Positions 26,686 to 35,651 of a stretch of 54,991 bases of DNA are shown in pieces. Every line of letters starts with the position of its first letter. Position 1 is the stretch's first letter. Where the stretch lies: the NCBI GenBank assembly GCA_021822565.1, contig JAKAQM010000004.1:1-54991 (forward strand), given 5' to 3'. The notes beneath the pieces are model-generated. The model searched no databases. It had not been told where the DNA came from and saw nothing but the letters and a program-made list of their open reading frames with translations. Source of the DNA: Actinomycetes bacterium (lineage in GTDB: Bacteria > Actinomycetota > Acidimicrobiia > Acidimicrobiales > RAAP-2). Position numbers and translations under genes: made by a program.

Positions 26686-27780
26686 TCCCACCATGACGGC
26701 ATGAGCGTGCGCGAGCCCGTTGGCCCGACGCGCCCGACCGCCGGGCCGGCACATCCGGCGAGGTGGCAACGAGGCGGCCTCATGACCGCCGAGGTCGCGG
26801 CTCGCACGGCTGCGGGCCAGGTGAACGCCGTCCACGGTGCCGAGGGCAGCACGTTCCTTCAGATCGTCCGCGCGAACGTCCTCACCCGGTTCAATGCGAT
26901 CCTGGGCGCGCTCTTCGTCATCGTGCTGGTCGTCGGCCCGGTCCAGGACGCGCTGTTCGGGATCGTGCTCGCCGTGAACACCGCCATCGGGCTCTTCGAA
27001 GAAGTCCGGGCCAAGCGGCTCCTGGACCGACTCGCCCTCCTCACCGCGCCGGCGGCCCACGCCGTTCGTGACGGCGTCCTGGCAGACATTGCCGTGGAGT
27101 CCGTCGTCGCCGACGACGTCCTGGAGATCCGCGCCGGCGACCAAGTGGTCGCCGACGGGGTGCTCGTGGAGGCGGCCGGTCTCGAGCTGGACGAGTCGCT
27201 GCTCACCGGGGAGTCCCTGGCCGTGGCCAAGGCAACGGGCGACGAGGTGTGGTCCGGCAGCGTGGTCGTGGCGGGCAGCGGGGTGATGGAGGTCATCCGG
27301 GTCGGGGAGGAAGCAACCGCCCAGCAGATCCAGCGCGAGGGCCGGCGCGCGAGCCTGGTGCGGTCCGAGCTCGTGCGGGGCAACAACCGCCTGCTCCAGC
27401 TGGTCACCTGGGTGATGGTCCCCGCCGGCATCCTGCTCGGACATCCTCGCCGAGGGACGTCGGGTCATCGCGAACGTGCATCGTGTGGCCAACCTGTTCG
27501 TGACCAAGACGGTGTACGCCGCGCTGCTGGCGATCTCGATCGGGCTGGCCGGCCTTGCGTACCCGTTCTTCCCGCGTCATCTGACCGTCGTCAGCTCGCT
27601 CACCATCGGCATCCCCGGCTTCTTCCTGGCGCTGGCGCCCGGGGCGCCGCGCGCCCGGCGGGGGGTTGGCTGAGCTGTTCCTGAACGGTACGTGAACCGT
27701 GTGCTGCGCTTCGCAGTGCCCGCAGGCGCCGTGGCCGCCGCTCGACGCGTGGCGCCGTCCGGCGACGACGCTGCCCGGAT
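26686..27780 (+). pseudogene. Decayed P-type ATPase (CtpE-like): N-terminal TM/actuator part joined out of frame to C-terminal TM part, P- and N-domains missing
   Basis: Frame 1: GQVNAVHGAEGSTFLQIVRANVLTRFNAILGALF...DESLLTGESLAVAK...; frame 2 from 27440: DILAEGRRVIANVHRVANLFVTKTVYAALLAISIGLAG..., in-frame TGA at 27671, then RYVNRVLRFAVPAGAVAAA; no DKTGT anywhere between. Confidence 0.88.
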
Positions 27781-27789
27781 CACCGCGGA

Positions 27790-30138
27790 TCAGGACCTCG
27801 AACCCGATCGGGGCTCCTGAGCGGTGCTCTCCTCGCCCAGCGACAGGTAGCTCTCGTCCTCTTGGGCCGTGTGCAGCCGCAGGACCGCGTAGAGCCCGTA
27901 GAGCAGCCCGCGAAGCTCGATGGTGTCCTCCTCGTCGAGACCCTCGGCACCGACCTCGTCCAAGAGCTGGCCAAGACGCCGTACTTGGTGCGCGATCTCC
28001 ACGTGCTCACGGCTCATCGGTCCGGTCGGGTTCGCGCCGCCGATCGCTCGGTCGAGCACAGGGTAGAGCTGCCGGTCCTCTGCCTCCTCGTGGGGGAGGA
28101 CCTCGTCGACCAGCAGCCGGTGGACCTGGCGCGCTTGCGCCAGGGCGGCGGAGGCGTCGACCGTTCCGAGCGTGTCGGCGACCGCCCGCAGGCGCTCGGT
28201 CACCGCCCTGATGGACGCGTGCTCCTGCCGAAAGCGGCGAGCCAATGCCGAGCCTTCCTCGTCGAGGCGTCCGGGCTCGGGTCCGGGCCGCAGCGTCCGG
28301 AGGGCGTTCAGGATCACCGCCACGTCGATTCCCTCTTGCAAGAGGGCTCCCCACACCGCCGGCAGCCGCCCCAGGGCGGCAGCGGCCATGGCCGCCAGCG
28401 ACATCGCCATGCCGGCGACGACGCTCTGGACGGCGATCCTCCGGGTCCGCGCGGCGATCGAGCGCACGTCGGCGAGCCGGTCGAGCCGGTCGGTCATGAG
28501 CACCATGTCGGCTGCTTCCGAGCTGACGGTCGCGCCGCGCGCTCCGATCGCCACCCCTACGTCGGCCAGCGCCAGCGCCGGGGCATCGTTGATGCCGTCG
28601 CCGACCATGACGGTCGGTGCGCGCCGTCGTTCCTCGCGCACCACGTCGAGCTTCTCGACCGGTGAGCGCTCGGCCATGACCTCGTCGACCCCGATCACGG
28701 CGCCGACCGTCTCGGCGACCTCGTGGCGGTCGCCGGTCACCATCACGATGCGATCGATGCCGGCTTGTCGCAGGGCCCGGACCGTCCGGGCCGCGTCGGT
28801 CCTGACCGGGTCCTCGAGGATGAGGACGCCGGCCGGTTCTTCGTCGACCGAGACGAAGACGGTCATGGTGCCGTCGAGCCGGGCTCGTCGGCGCGCAGCC
28901 TTGGCCCACGAGGGGTTGCCTGTGATCCCCACCCATGCGGCTTTGCCGACCGCGACCGCGCGGCCGTCGACCTTGCCTCGGATACCCTGCCCGGCCGCTT
29001 CCTCGACCGCCTCGGGGAGGACGAGCGGCAGCGCTCGCGCTTCGGCTGCCTTGACGACCGCGCTCGCCAGGACGTGGGGCGACATCTGATCGAGGGACGC
29101 GGCGAACCTCAGCACCTCCTCGGCGGTGTGGGTCTCCGCCACGACGACCGATGCCACCTCGGGCCGTCCGGCGGTGAGCGTGCCGGTCTTGTCGAACAGC
29201 AGGGTCGTGCACGACGCCAGCCGTTCGAGGACGCCGCCACCTTTCACGACCACGCCCCGACGTGCGGCCTGGGAGAGCCCTCCGACGAGGGCGACCGGCG
29301 CGGCCAGGATGAGCGGGCAGGGAGTGGCGACCACGAGGACCGCGACGGCTCGGACCGCACCCCCGACAGCCCAGGCGATCCCGGAGCCGGCCAGGGTGAG
29401 CCCGAGGAACCAGAGCGCATAGCGGTCGGCGAGCCGGACGAACGGCGGCTGCGCCGCCTCGGCCTGCTGCACCAGCCGGACGATCCCCGAGTACGTGCTC
29501 TCTGCGGCGGTCGCAGTTGCCCGGAGGTCGAAGGGCGGGCCTGCGTTGGCCGAGCCGCTGCGGACGGGCTCGCGCGCCTCGCGCTCGACGGGGATGGACT
29601 CGCCCGTCAGGGCCGATTCGTCCAGGACCGCGGCCGACTCGAGGTTCCCGTCGACGGGCACCAGCTCTCCGGAGCCGACCATGAGCCGGTCGCCGGGAGC
29701 GACCCGCTCGAGGGGCACCGTCTCGAGCCCCGAGGTCGTGTAGCGGTGGGCGATCCGCGGCGACCGCTCGAGCAGGTTCCGCAGGTCGTGCCGGGCCCGC
29801 CCCGCCGCCCAGGACTCCAAGGCTCGGCCGCTCACGAGCATGGTGCTCACCACCGCCGCGGCCAGTCCCTCCCCGGTCGCGAGGGTTCCGACGAGGGCGA
29901 GCAGGGCGATGAGGTCCACCCCGATCCTCGCTCGCCGGAGGCTGTCGATCATGGTCCACAGCGAGTAGACCGCGCCGACCGCACCCGTGGCGTCCCACGC
30001 CGCGTCGCCCCCTGCGGGAAGGCCGGCCAGGTGCAGCGCCCCGCCGACCGTCAGCCCGGCGAGAGCCGCCCCCAGGAGCGCGGCCGGGTAGCGCTGCACG
30101 AGCTCGGCGCACCGTTGCCCGATCGAAGGAGCGCTCAC
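27790..30138 (-). CDS. P1B-type heavy-metal ATPase with TPC metal motif and C-terminal hemerythrin-like domain (P1B-5-like architecture)
   Basis: DESALTGESIPVE, ATPCPLILAAPVAL, LLFDKTGTLTAGRPEV, MVGDGINDAPALALADVGVAIG; C-term RFRQEHASIRAV...HRLLVDEVLPHEEAEDRQLYPVLD...SREHVEIAHQV...LRLHTAQEDESYL (HHE pattern). Confidence 0.93.
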   Translation of the reverse strand: MSAPSIGQRCAELVQRYPAALLGAALAGLTVGGALHLAGLPAGGDAAWDATGAVGAVYSLWTMIDSLRRARIGVDLIALLALVGTLATGEGLAAAVVSTMLVSGRALESWAAGRARHDLRNLLERSPRIAHRYTTSGLETVPLERVAPGDRLMVGSGELVPVDGNLESAAVLDESALTGESIPVEREAREPVRSGSANAGPPFDLRATATAAESTYSGIVRLVQQAEAAQPPFVRLADRYALWFLGLTLAGSGIAWAVGGAVRAVAVLVVATPCPLILAAPVALVGGLSQAARRGVVVKGGGVLERLASCTTLLFDKTGTLTAGRPEVASVVVAETHTAEEVLRFAASLDQMSPHVLASAVVKAAEARALPLVLPEAVEEAAGQGIRGKVDGRAVAVGKAAWVGITGNPSWAKAARRRARLDGTMTVFVSVDEEPAGVLILEDPVRTDAARTVRALRQAGIDRIVMVTGDRHEVAETVGAVIGVDEVMAERSPVEKLDVVREERRRAPTVMVGDGINDAPALALADVGVAIGARGATVSSEAADMVLMTDRLDRLADVRSIAARTRRIAVQSVVAGMAMSLAAMAAAALGRLPAVWGALLQEGIDVAVILNALRTLRPGPEPGRLDEEGSALARRFRQEHASIRAVTERLRAVADTLGTVDASAALAQARQVHRLLVDEVLPHEEAEDRQLYPVLDRAIGGANPTGPMSREHVEIAHQVRRLGQLLDEVGAEGLDEEDTIELRGLLYGLYAVLRLHTAQEDESYLSLGEESTAQEPRSGSRS

Positions 30139-30257
30139 CTGCCCATCCTGGTCGAATCCGTCGACCTACACGAAGTGGGCGAGCGCTCCGGGCGCGGCCT
30201 GCGGCAACCGCGATCTCGGGCTCACGTCGTGTGGAGAGCCGCCGATGCGGCCAGCCC

Positions 30258-31091
30258 TCAATTCTGGCCCGTGGTGGTGCGCGTAGGCGTGCCCGTAGGG
30301 GTGTGCGGTGACCCCTCGAGGTCGACGTGCTGGCGCACCCGGTCGGCGAGTGCCGAGGGGATGACGCTGTCGGGATCGTGCAGGGAGCCCAACGACGTCG
30401 TGGCCGCGACGAGAGACCGGTAGAGAGGCGGGCACGTGGCGCACCGGGCGAGATGGGCCTCGAGCGCGGCGCGCTCGGCCGAAGCGAGCTCGCCGTCGAT
30501 GTAGCTCGACACCTGCTGTCGAGCCTCCCAGCAGCTGAGCGGAACGCCGGCGTTCGCCGTTCGCCGCTCTCCTCCTTGTGCCAGGGCACTCACGAGCATC
30601 ATCCTTCCTCGCCGGATCCGCTGCTTGGCCGCAGCGACGGAGATGCCGAGCACGCGTGCAACCTCGTTCGCCGGCCAGCCTTCCGCGTCGTGGAGGACCA
30701 CGGCGCTCCGGTAGTGCTGGGGGAGATGGATGAGCGCGTCCCGCAGATCGGCGGCGGACTCGGCGCGCTCGGCCACCGTCGCAGCGTCGACGCTGTAGGC
30801 CTCGTCACGCCAGCGAAGCTCCACGTCTTCGACGCTGAGCTCGTGCGCGTGGTGGCGAGCTCGGTCGATCGCCAGGTGGTAGAGGACCTGGTGCAGCCAG
30901 GTCCGGATCGTCGCCTCGCCCCTGTACTGCGCGCCTCGCTCGAGGGCTCGCACGACGGTGTCGCCGACAAGGTCCTCCGCCTCCGCCTCGTTGGCCGTGA
31001 TCGAGCGTGCGTACCGGTAGAGCCCAGGGAGCTCCGCCGCCACTTTGGCGGCGAAGCTCCCGCTCGGCTCTGACGGTCCGTCGGCGACCAC
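30258..31091 (-). CDS. ECF-family RNA polymerase sigma factor with C-terminal anti-sigma-type zinc finger (zf-HC2-like) domain
   Basis: LYRYARSITANEAEAEDLVGDTVVRALER...TWLHQVLYHLAIDRAR...LPQHYRSAVVLHDAEGWPANEVARVLGISVAAAKQRIRRGRMML; then CWEARQQVSSYIDGELASAERAALEAHLARCATCPPLY. Confidence 0.9.
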   Translation of the reverse strand: MVADGPSEPSGSFAAKVAAELPGLYRYARSITANEAEAEDLVGDTVVRALERGAQYRGEATIRTWLHQVLYHLAIDRARHHAHELSVEDVELRWRDEAYSVDAATVAERAESAADLRDALIHLPQHYRSAVVLHDAEGWPANEVARVLGISVAAAKQRIRRGRMMLVSALAQGGERRTANAGVPLSCWEARQQVSSYIDGELASAERAALEAHLARCATCPPLYRSLVAATTSLGSLHDPDSVIPSALADRVRQHVDLEGSPHTPTGTPTRTTTGQN

Positions 31092-31107
31092 GCGGCCAGT
31101 CTCTCGC

Positions 31108-31359
31108 TCAGGCTGCCCGGTGCAGGTGCGAGATCCGATGTCCCTCGGCGTCGGTGTTTCGAGCCCCGGTCGTCTGGATCCGCAGAACGCTGTAGATGGG
31201 GCAGTACCCGCTCGCCGAGGTCAGTACCATCACGGCCGCCACTGCCAGCAGCACGATGCCCCACGCCGTCGTGAATCCGAGCACACCGCTCCCCGCAACC
31301 GCGCCGGCCGCCACGACCACCCGGAGGGCTCGGTCCGTCGTTCCCATGTTCTTCTTCAT
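31108..31359 (-). CDS. DUF2892-type small inner-membrane protein
   Basis: MKKNMGTTDRALRVVVAAGAVAGSGVLGFTTAWGIVLLAVAAVMVLTSASGYCPIYSVLRIQT; DUF2892 pattern GxCPxYxxL. Confidence 0.85.
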   Translation of the reverse strand: MKKNMGTTDRALRVVVAAGAVAGSGVLGFTTAWGIVLLAVAAVMVLTSASGYCPIYSVLRIQTTGARNTDAEGHRISHLHRAA

Positions 31360-31548
31360 GGCTTGCTCCTTTGATCGAAACGCTCGAAACCAACACTTCA
31401 CAGACGGACGAGCCGTGAAAAGGGATACATCCCCTGCCCCTATCGACAGGGTGTGCCCTTCGATGTTGGAGAAGATCAGCGCGTCGTTCAGGTCGCGCTC
31501 ACCCGACGCCCGCCGCCGGACGGCTGGGACCCCTCGACCTCCAAGGCT

Positions 31549-33657
31549 TCACGCGGCGCGACGCAGCAGCGCGAGCTCGAACGGTGCCAGGACGAGCTCC
31601 GCTCCGGCCTCGAGGGGCTGGTCGCCGGGGTCCGGGCCCCCCGGCGCCGTGGTCCGCAGCTCCTCGATCCAGCTCCTTGCCCAGCGCTCGCCAGGTGGGA
31701 CGAAGGTCACCTCGGCGTCGGCTGCGTTCAAGAGCACGTAGTAGGTGGCGTCACGGATCCGCTCGCCTCGTGGACCGGGATCGGGGATGGCGTCGCCGTC
31801 GAGGAGCATCCCGAGCGCACGCGCGTAGCCGACCGTCCAGTCGCTCTCCGCCATCTCCGCCCCGTCGGGGCGGAACCACGCGATGTCGGTCGACTGGCCA
31901 CCTCGGATGGCCCGGCCGTGGAAGAAGCGACGGCGGCGGAACACGGGATGCTCGAGGCGCAGACGCACCAGCCGCGCCACGAAGGCGAGCAGCTCGGTGT
32001 CGGCGTGCTCCCAGTCGAACCACGACACGGCGTTGTCCTGGCAGAACGCGTTGTTGTTGCCCTGCTGGGTGCGACCGATCTCGTCTCCGCCGCAGAGCAT
32101 CGGAACCCCCTGGGAGAGCAGCACCGTGGCCAGGAAGTTCCGCTGCTGGCGCTGGCGAAGCGACTGGACCTCGGCATCGTCGGTCGGACCCTCTGCTCCG
32201 CAGTTCCATGAACGGTTGTCGTCGGTCCCGTCGCGGTTGTCGAAGCCGTTGGCTTCGTTGCGCTTGCGCTCGTAGCTCACCAGGTCCTTCAAGGTGAACC
32301 CGTCGTGCGAGGTCACGAAATTGATGCTCGCGTAGGGGCGTCGGCTCTGGGACTCGTAGAGGTCAGAGCTCCCGGTGAGCCGGTAGGCGAGGTCGCCGAG
32401 CACGCCGCCGGCTCCTCGCCAGTAGTCGCGTACCGTGTCTCGGTACTTGCCGTTCCATTCCGACCACAGCGGGGGGAAGTTGCCCACCTGGTAGCCGCCG
32501 GAGCCGAGGTCCCAGGGTTCCGCGATCAGCTTCAGCTGGCTCACCACGGGATCGCATTGGATCAGGTCGAAGAAGGCCGAGAGGCGGTCGACCTCGTGGA
32601 ACTGGCGTGCAAGGCTGGCAGCCAGGTCGAACCGAAACCCGTCGACGTGCATGTCGAGGGCCCAGTAGCGCAACGAGTCCATGATGAGCTGGAGCACGTG
32701 AGGATGGCGCATGTTGAGCGTGTTGCCGGTGCCGGTCGTGTCGACGTAGTAGCGCGGCTGGCTCTCGTCGAGCCGGTAGTAGGCGGCGTTGTCGATCCCC
32801 TTGAACGAGAGGACGGGGCCGAGGTGATCGCCCTCGGCGGTGTGGTTGTAGACGACGTCGAGGATGACCTCGATCCCGGCTTCGTGCAGCGCCTTGACCA
32901 TGGCCTTGAACTCCTGTACCGCCAAGGTCGGGTCCTTCGAAGAGCGGTACCCGTTGTGCGGGGCGAGGTAGCCGATCGTGTCGTACCCCCAGTAGTTCGT
33001 GAGCCCGCGGTCCACGAGGTCGTGGTCGTCCACGTGCTGGTGCACCGGCAGCAGCTCGACGGCCGTGATGCCCAGTCCGTGCAGGTACGCGACGGCGGCA
33101 GGGTGGGCGAGCCCGGCGTAGGTGCCGCGTAGCTCGGGAGGGATGTCCGGGTGCGCAGCGGTGAAGCCCTTCACGTGGACCTCGTAGATGACCGTTTCGT
33201 GCAGAGGCCGCTCCAACGGGGCATCGCGGGCCCAGTCGAAGTACGGGCTCGTCACCACGGCCTTTGGCACGTACGGCGCGGAATCGGTGTCGTCGCGGGC
33301 GAGATCGTCACCCCCGAGCGGATAGGGGTAGAGCGCCGCGTGCCAGGTCACCGAGCCGTCCACAGCCTTGGCATAGGGATCGAGCAGGAGCTTCGCCGGG
33401 TTGCAGCGCACGCCGGAGGCTGCGTCGTAGGGGCCGTGGACCCTGAAGCCGTAGCGCTGACCGGGCCCGACGCCCGGCAGGTAGCCGTGCCAGCAGAACG
33501 CGTCCGCCTCGGAGAGCCCGATCCGCGTCTCGACACCGGCGGCGTCGAAGAGGCACAGCTCGACCGACGTCGCCGCCTCGCTGAAAAGGGAGAAGTTCGT
33601 GCCGGAGCCGTCGTAGGTGGCGCCGAGCGGGTAGGGGGCCCCGGGCCAGACTTCCAC
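31549..33657 (-). CDS. glgX: Glycogen debranching enzyme GlgX
   Basis: VWPGAPYPLGATYDGSGTNFSLFSEAATSVELCLFD...VIYEVHVKGFTAAHPDIP...DVVYNHTAEGDHLGPVLSFKGIDNAAYYRL...FVTSHDGFTLKDLVSY...GGDEIGRTQQGNNNAFCQDN. Confidence 0.95.
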   Translation of the reverse strand: MEVWPGAPYPLGATYDGSGTNFSLFSEAATSVELCLFDAAGVETRIGLSEADAFCWHGYLPGVGPGQRYGFRVHGPYDAASGVRCNPAKLLLDPYAKAVDGSVTWHAALYPYPLGGDDLARDDTDSAPYVPKAVVTSPYFDWARDAPLERPLHETVIYEVHVKGFTAAHPDIPPELRGTYAGLAHPAAVAYLHGLGITAVELLPVHQHVDDHDLVDRGLTNYWGYDTIGYLAPHNGYRSSKDPTLAVQEFKAMVKALHEAGIEVILDVVYNHTAEGDHLGPVLSFKGIDNAAYYRLDESQPRYYVDTTGTGNTLNMRHPHVLQLIMDSLRYWALDMHVDGFRFDLAASLARQFHEVDRLSAFFDLIQCDPVVSQLKLIAEPWDLGSGGYQVGNFPPLWSEWNGKYRDTVRDYWRGAGGVLGDLAYRLTGSSDLYESQSRRPYASINFVTSHDGFTLKDLVSYERKRNEANGFDNRDGTDDNRSWNCGAEGPTDDAEVQSLRQRQQRNFLATVLLSQGVPMLCGGDEIGRTQQGNNNAFCQDNAVSWFDWEHADTELLAFVARLVRLRLEHPVFRRRRFFHGRAIRGGQSTDIAWFRPDGAEMAESDWTVGYARALGMLLDGDAIPDPGPRGERIRDATYYVLLNAADAEVTFVPPGERWARSWIEELRTTAPGGPDPGDQPLEAGAELVLAPFELALLRRAA

Positions 33658-33720
33658 GGGTTGCAGCCTAGGGAATCCCCTCTCGCTGCGTGCGGGTGCG
33701 GGGTGTGCGAACGCGCCATC

Positions 33721-35463
33721 TCATGAGGAGAGCTTCTCCTGCAGGATGCCGATGAGCTCGAGGCGTGCCTTGTCGACGGAAGCAGCGGGGCTGTGCTCGT
33801 CGACGGTGCGCTCGATCGCGGCCAGGCGCGTCGCGAGCGGCCAGTCGTGGAGCACGTCGCCGACCCACCGCGAGAAGTCCTGGCGCGGACAGTGGTGACG
33901 GAGCACCGAGCGGTCGCAACGGCTGAGCACGTCTTCGAGGTCCGCCAAGCTCCGAGCGACTGTGCCGGTGCGCTCGGACACGCCGCTTCGGAAGTGGAAG
34001 CCGCGATCGAGATCGAGCGGATGGCTGGCGTACTTGTGTGTGTGGCGCAGGTGCGTCGTGCTGCGAACTGCCACTTCGAACCGCTGTGCACGGCAGGGCA
34101 GGTCGCGCCTCGTGAGGACGCCGTAGCCGGCGTCGCCGCGCAGGAGGCGGGCGACCTCGTCCCTCGGCGCCGCACCGATTGCCGCCGCCAGGTCCACGAC
34201 CACCTCCGACGTCTCTGGGGAGCCCAGCGCGATGACGGCGTCGAGCGTGGCGATCGCCTCGGCGGCGAGGTCCTCGGGTCGCCACGTGACGAGGCAGTAT
34301 CCGCTCCGTCCGGGTTCGAGGACCCGAAGCGGTGCTGTGACCCGTCCGACGGTCCGGTCCGCCTCGTCGATCACCACCCAATGGGGGAGCCCGGTGCGCT
34401 CGCGGTGCGCCTCGACCCGGGTGAGCAGCGCGGTCTGGTATGTCCGGCTCTTCTCGGGGGACAGGGTGCTCAGGTCGACGACCACCGACGCGTACCGGTG
34501 CCGGAGGAGCCGGAGCACCTCGTCGGGAGCCGGGAGCCGTTCGCTGCCCCCCACCAGGAGGACCCCTTCGAGCTCGTGACTGAGCCCTACGTGGTCGCCT
34601 TCGGGGTCGATCACGAGGACCGAGTAGCTGGCGGCGACCAGCTGCTCGGTGAGCAAGCCGGCGACGTACGACTTGCCCGAACCGGTGCTGCCGGTGATGA
34701 GCACGTTCGTCTGCGAGGCGGGGAGCACGACGGGTCGCCCCTCGGCGGTGACCCCGAGCCGGAGCGTCCAGCGCTTCGAGTGGACCTTCAGGAGACCTCG
34801 GACGACGTCGCCCGAGACGAACGTCGCGACGCCCGAACCGTCGGGTTCGGCCAGGACGATGTCGGCCCGCTCTTTCAGCGGCTCCACGGCGTTGCGCACT
34901 GCGACGGCGAGCTCGCTGCGGTCGTAGAGGGGGAGGTCGTTCTCGGCGTCACCGACGGCGATCGTGTTGTGGAACGACAGCCCCAGGTGACCCAGGGCAT
35001 GGTAGAGGCCGGTCCCCTTGGACACCCCCGCTGGCAGGACCATCAGCTCGGTCCGGTTCGCCACCGTCTGGCAGCCGAGCTCGAGGCTCCTGATGCATGC
35101 CACGATCGAAGGCTCGTCGGCCACCTTGGCGGCGAGGAGCACCTCCCCGCGGGTGAAGGGCACCCCTCGAGCCTCGAGAGCGTCGTCGAGGCGGCGGTCC
35201 ACGGGGTCGGCGAGCAGGTGGTGCCACTCACCGGCGACGAGCACCGCACCGTTCTCGGCGATGACACCGTCGAACGACTCGCGGACGGTCGGCCAGACGC
35301 CCTCGAGCTGACCGAGGATGCGGCCCGTGACCAGGACGACCCGAAGGCCTGACGCACGCGCGGCCAAGAGCGCGTCGAGGACCTCTGGCACAGGAGCGGC
35401 TCCACCCTCGCTGAGGGTGCCGTCGAAGTCGACTGCGAGGACCCGGTAGAAGGTCGAGCTCAT
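33721..35463 (-). CDS. Fusion: HAD-family (Cof/SPP-like) phosphatase, HerA-like (DUF87-type) P-loop ATPase, C-terminal DUF5752-like region
   Basis: VLAVDFDGTLSEGG...VLVTGR...GDAENDLPLYDRS (HAD motifs); NVLITGSTGSGKSYVAGLLTEQL (Walker A), HWVVIDEADRTVG (Walker B); C-term FHFRSGVSERTGTVARSLADLEDVLSRCDRSVLRHHCPRQDFSRWVGDVLHDWPLATRLAAIE. Confidence 0.82.
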   Translation of the reverse strand: MSSTFYRVLAVDFDGTLSEGGAAPVPEVLDALLAARASGLRVVLVTGRILGQLEGVWPTVRESFDGVIAENGAVLVAGEWHHLLADPVDRRLDDALEARGVPFTRGEVLLAAKVADEPSIVACIRSLELGCQTVANRTELMVLPAGVSKGTGLYHALGHLGLSFHNTIAVGDAENDLPLYDRSELAVAVRNAVEPLKERADIVLAEPDGSGVATFVSGDVVRGLLKVHSKRWTLRLGVTAEGRPVVLPASQTNVLITGSTGSGKSYVAGLLTEQLVAASYSVLVIDPEGDHVGLSHELEGVLLVGGSERLPAPDEVLRLLRHRYASVVVDLSTLSPEKSRTYQTALLTRVEAHRERTGLPHWVVIDEADRTVGRVTAPLRVLEPGRSGYCLVTWRPEDLAAEAIATLDAVIALGSPETSEVVVDLAAAIGAAPRDEVARLLRGDAGYGVLTRRDLPCRAQRFEVAVRSTTHLRHTHKYASHPLDLDRGFHFRSGVSERTGTVARSLADLEDVLSRCDRSVLRHHCPRQDFSRWVGDVLHDWPLATRLAAIERTVDEHSPAASVDKARLELIGILQEKLSS

Positions 35464-35651
35464 CGCTGTTGACGCCCCTTTCGGCACGAGGACCGCGACA
35501 GCGCCGCCGTACGAGCATGCCCGGCCCCACCCACGGTTGATCCCGCGCGCTGGGGTCCGGTAGGGCCAAGAGTCACCGCACACGACATCCTTGCCAAACC
35601 TGCCGTTCGGCCCTTTCGACGGACGCGTGCCGCCCGGCATGCTCTGGGCAT

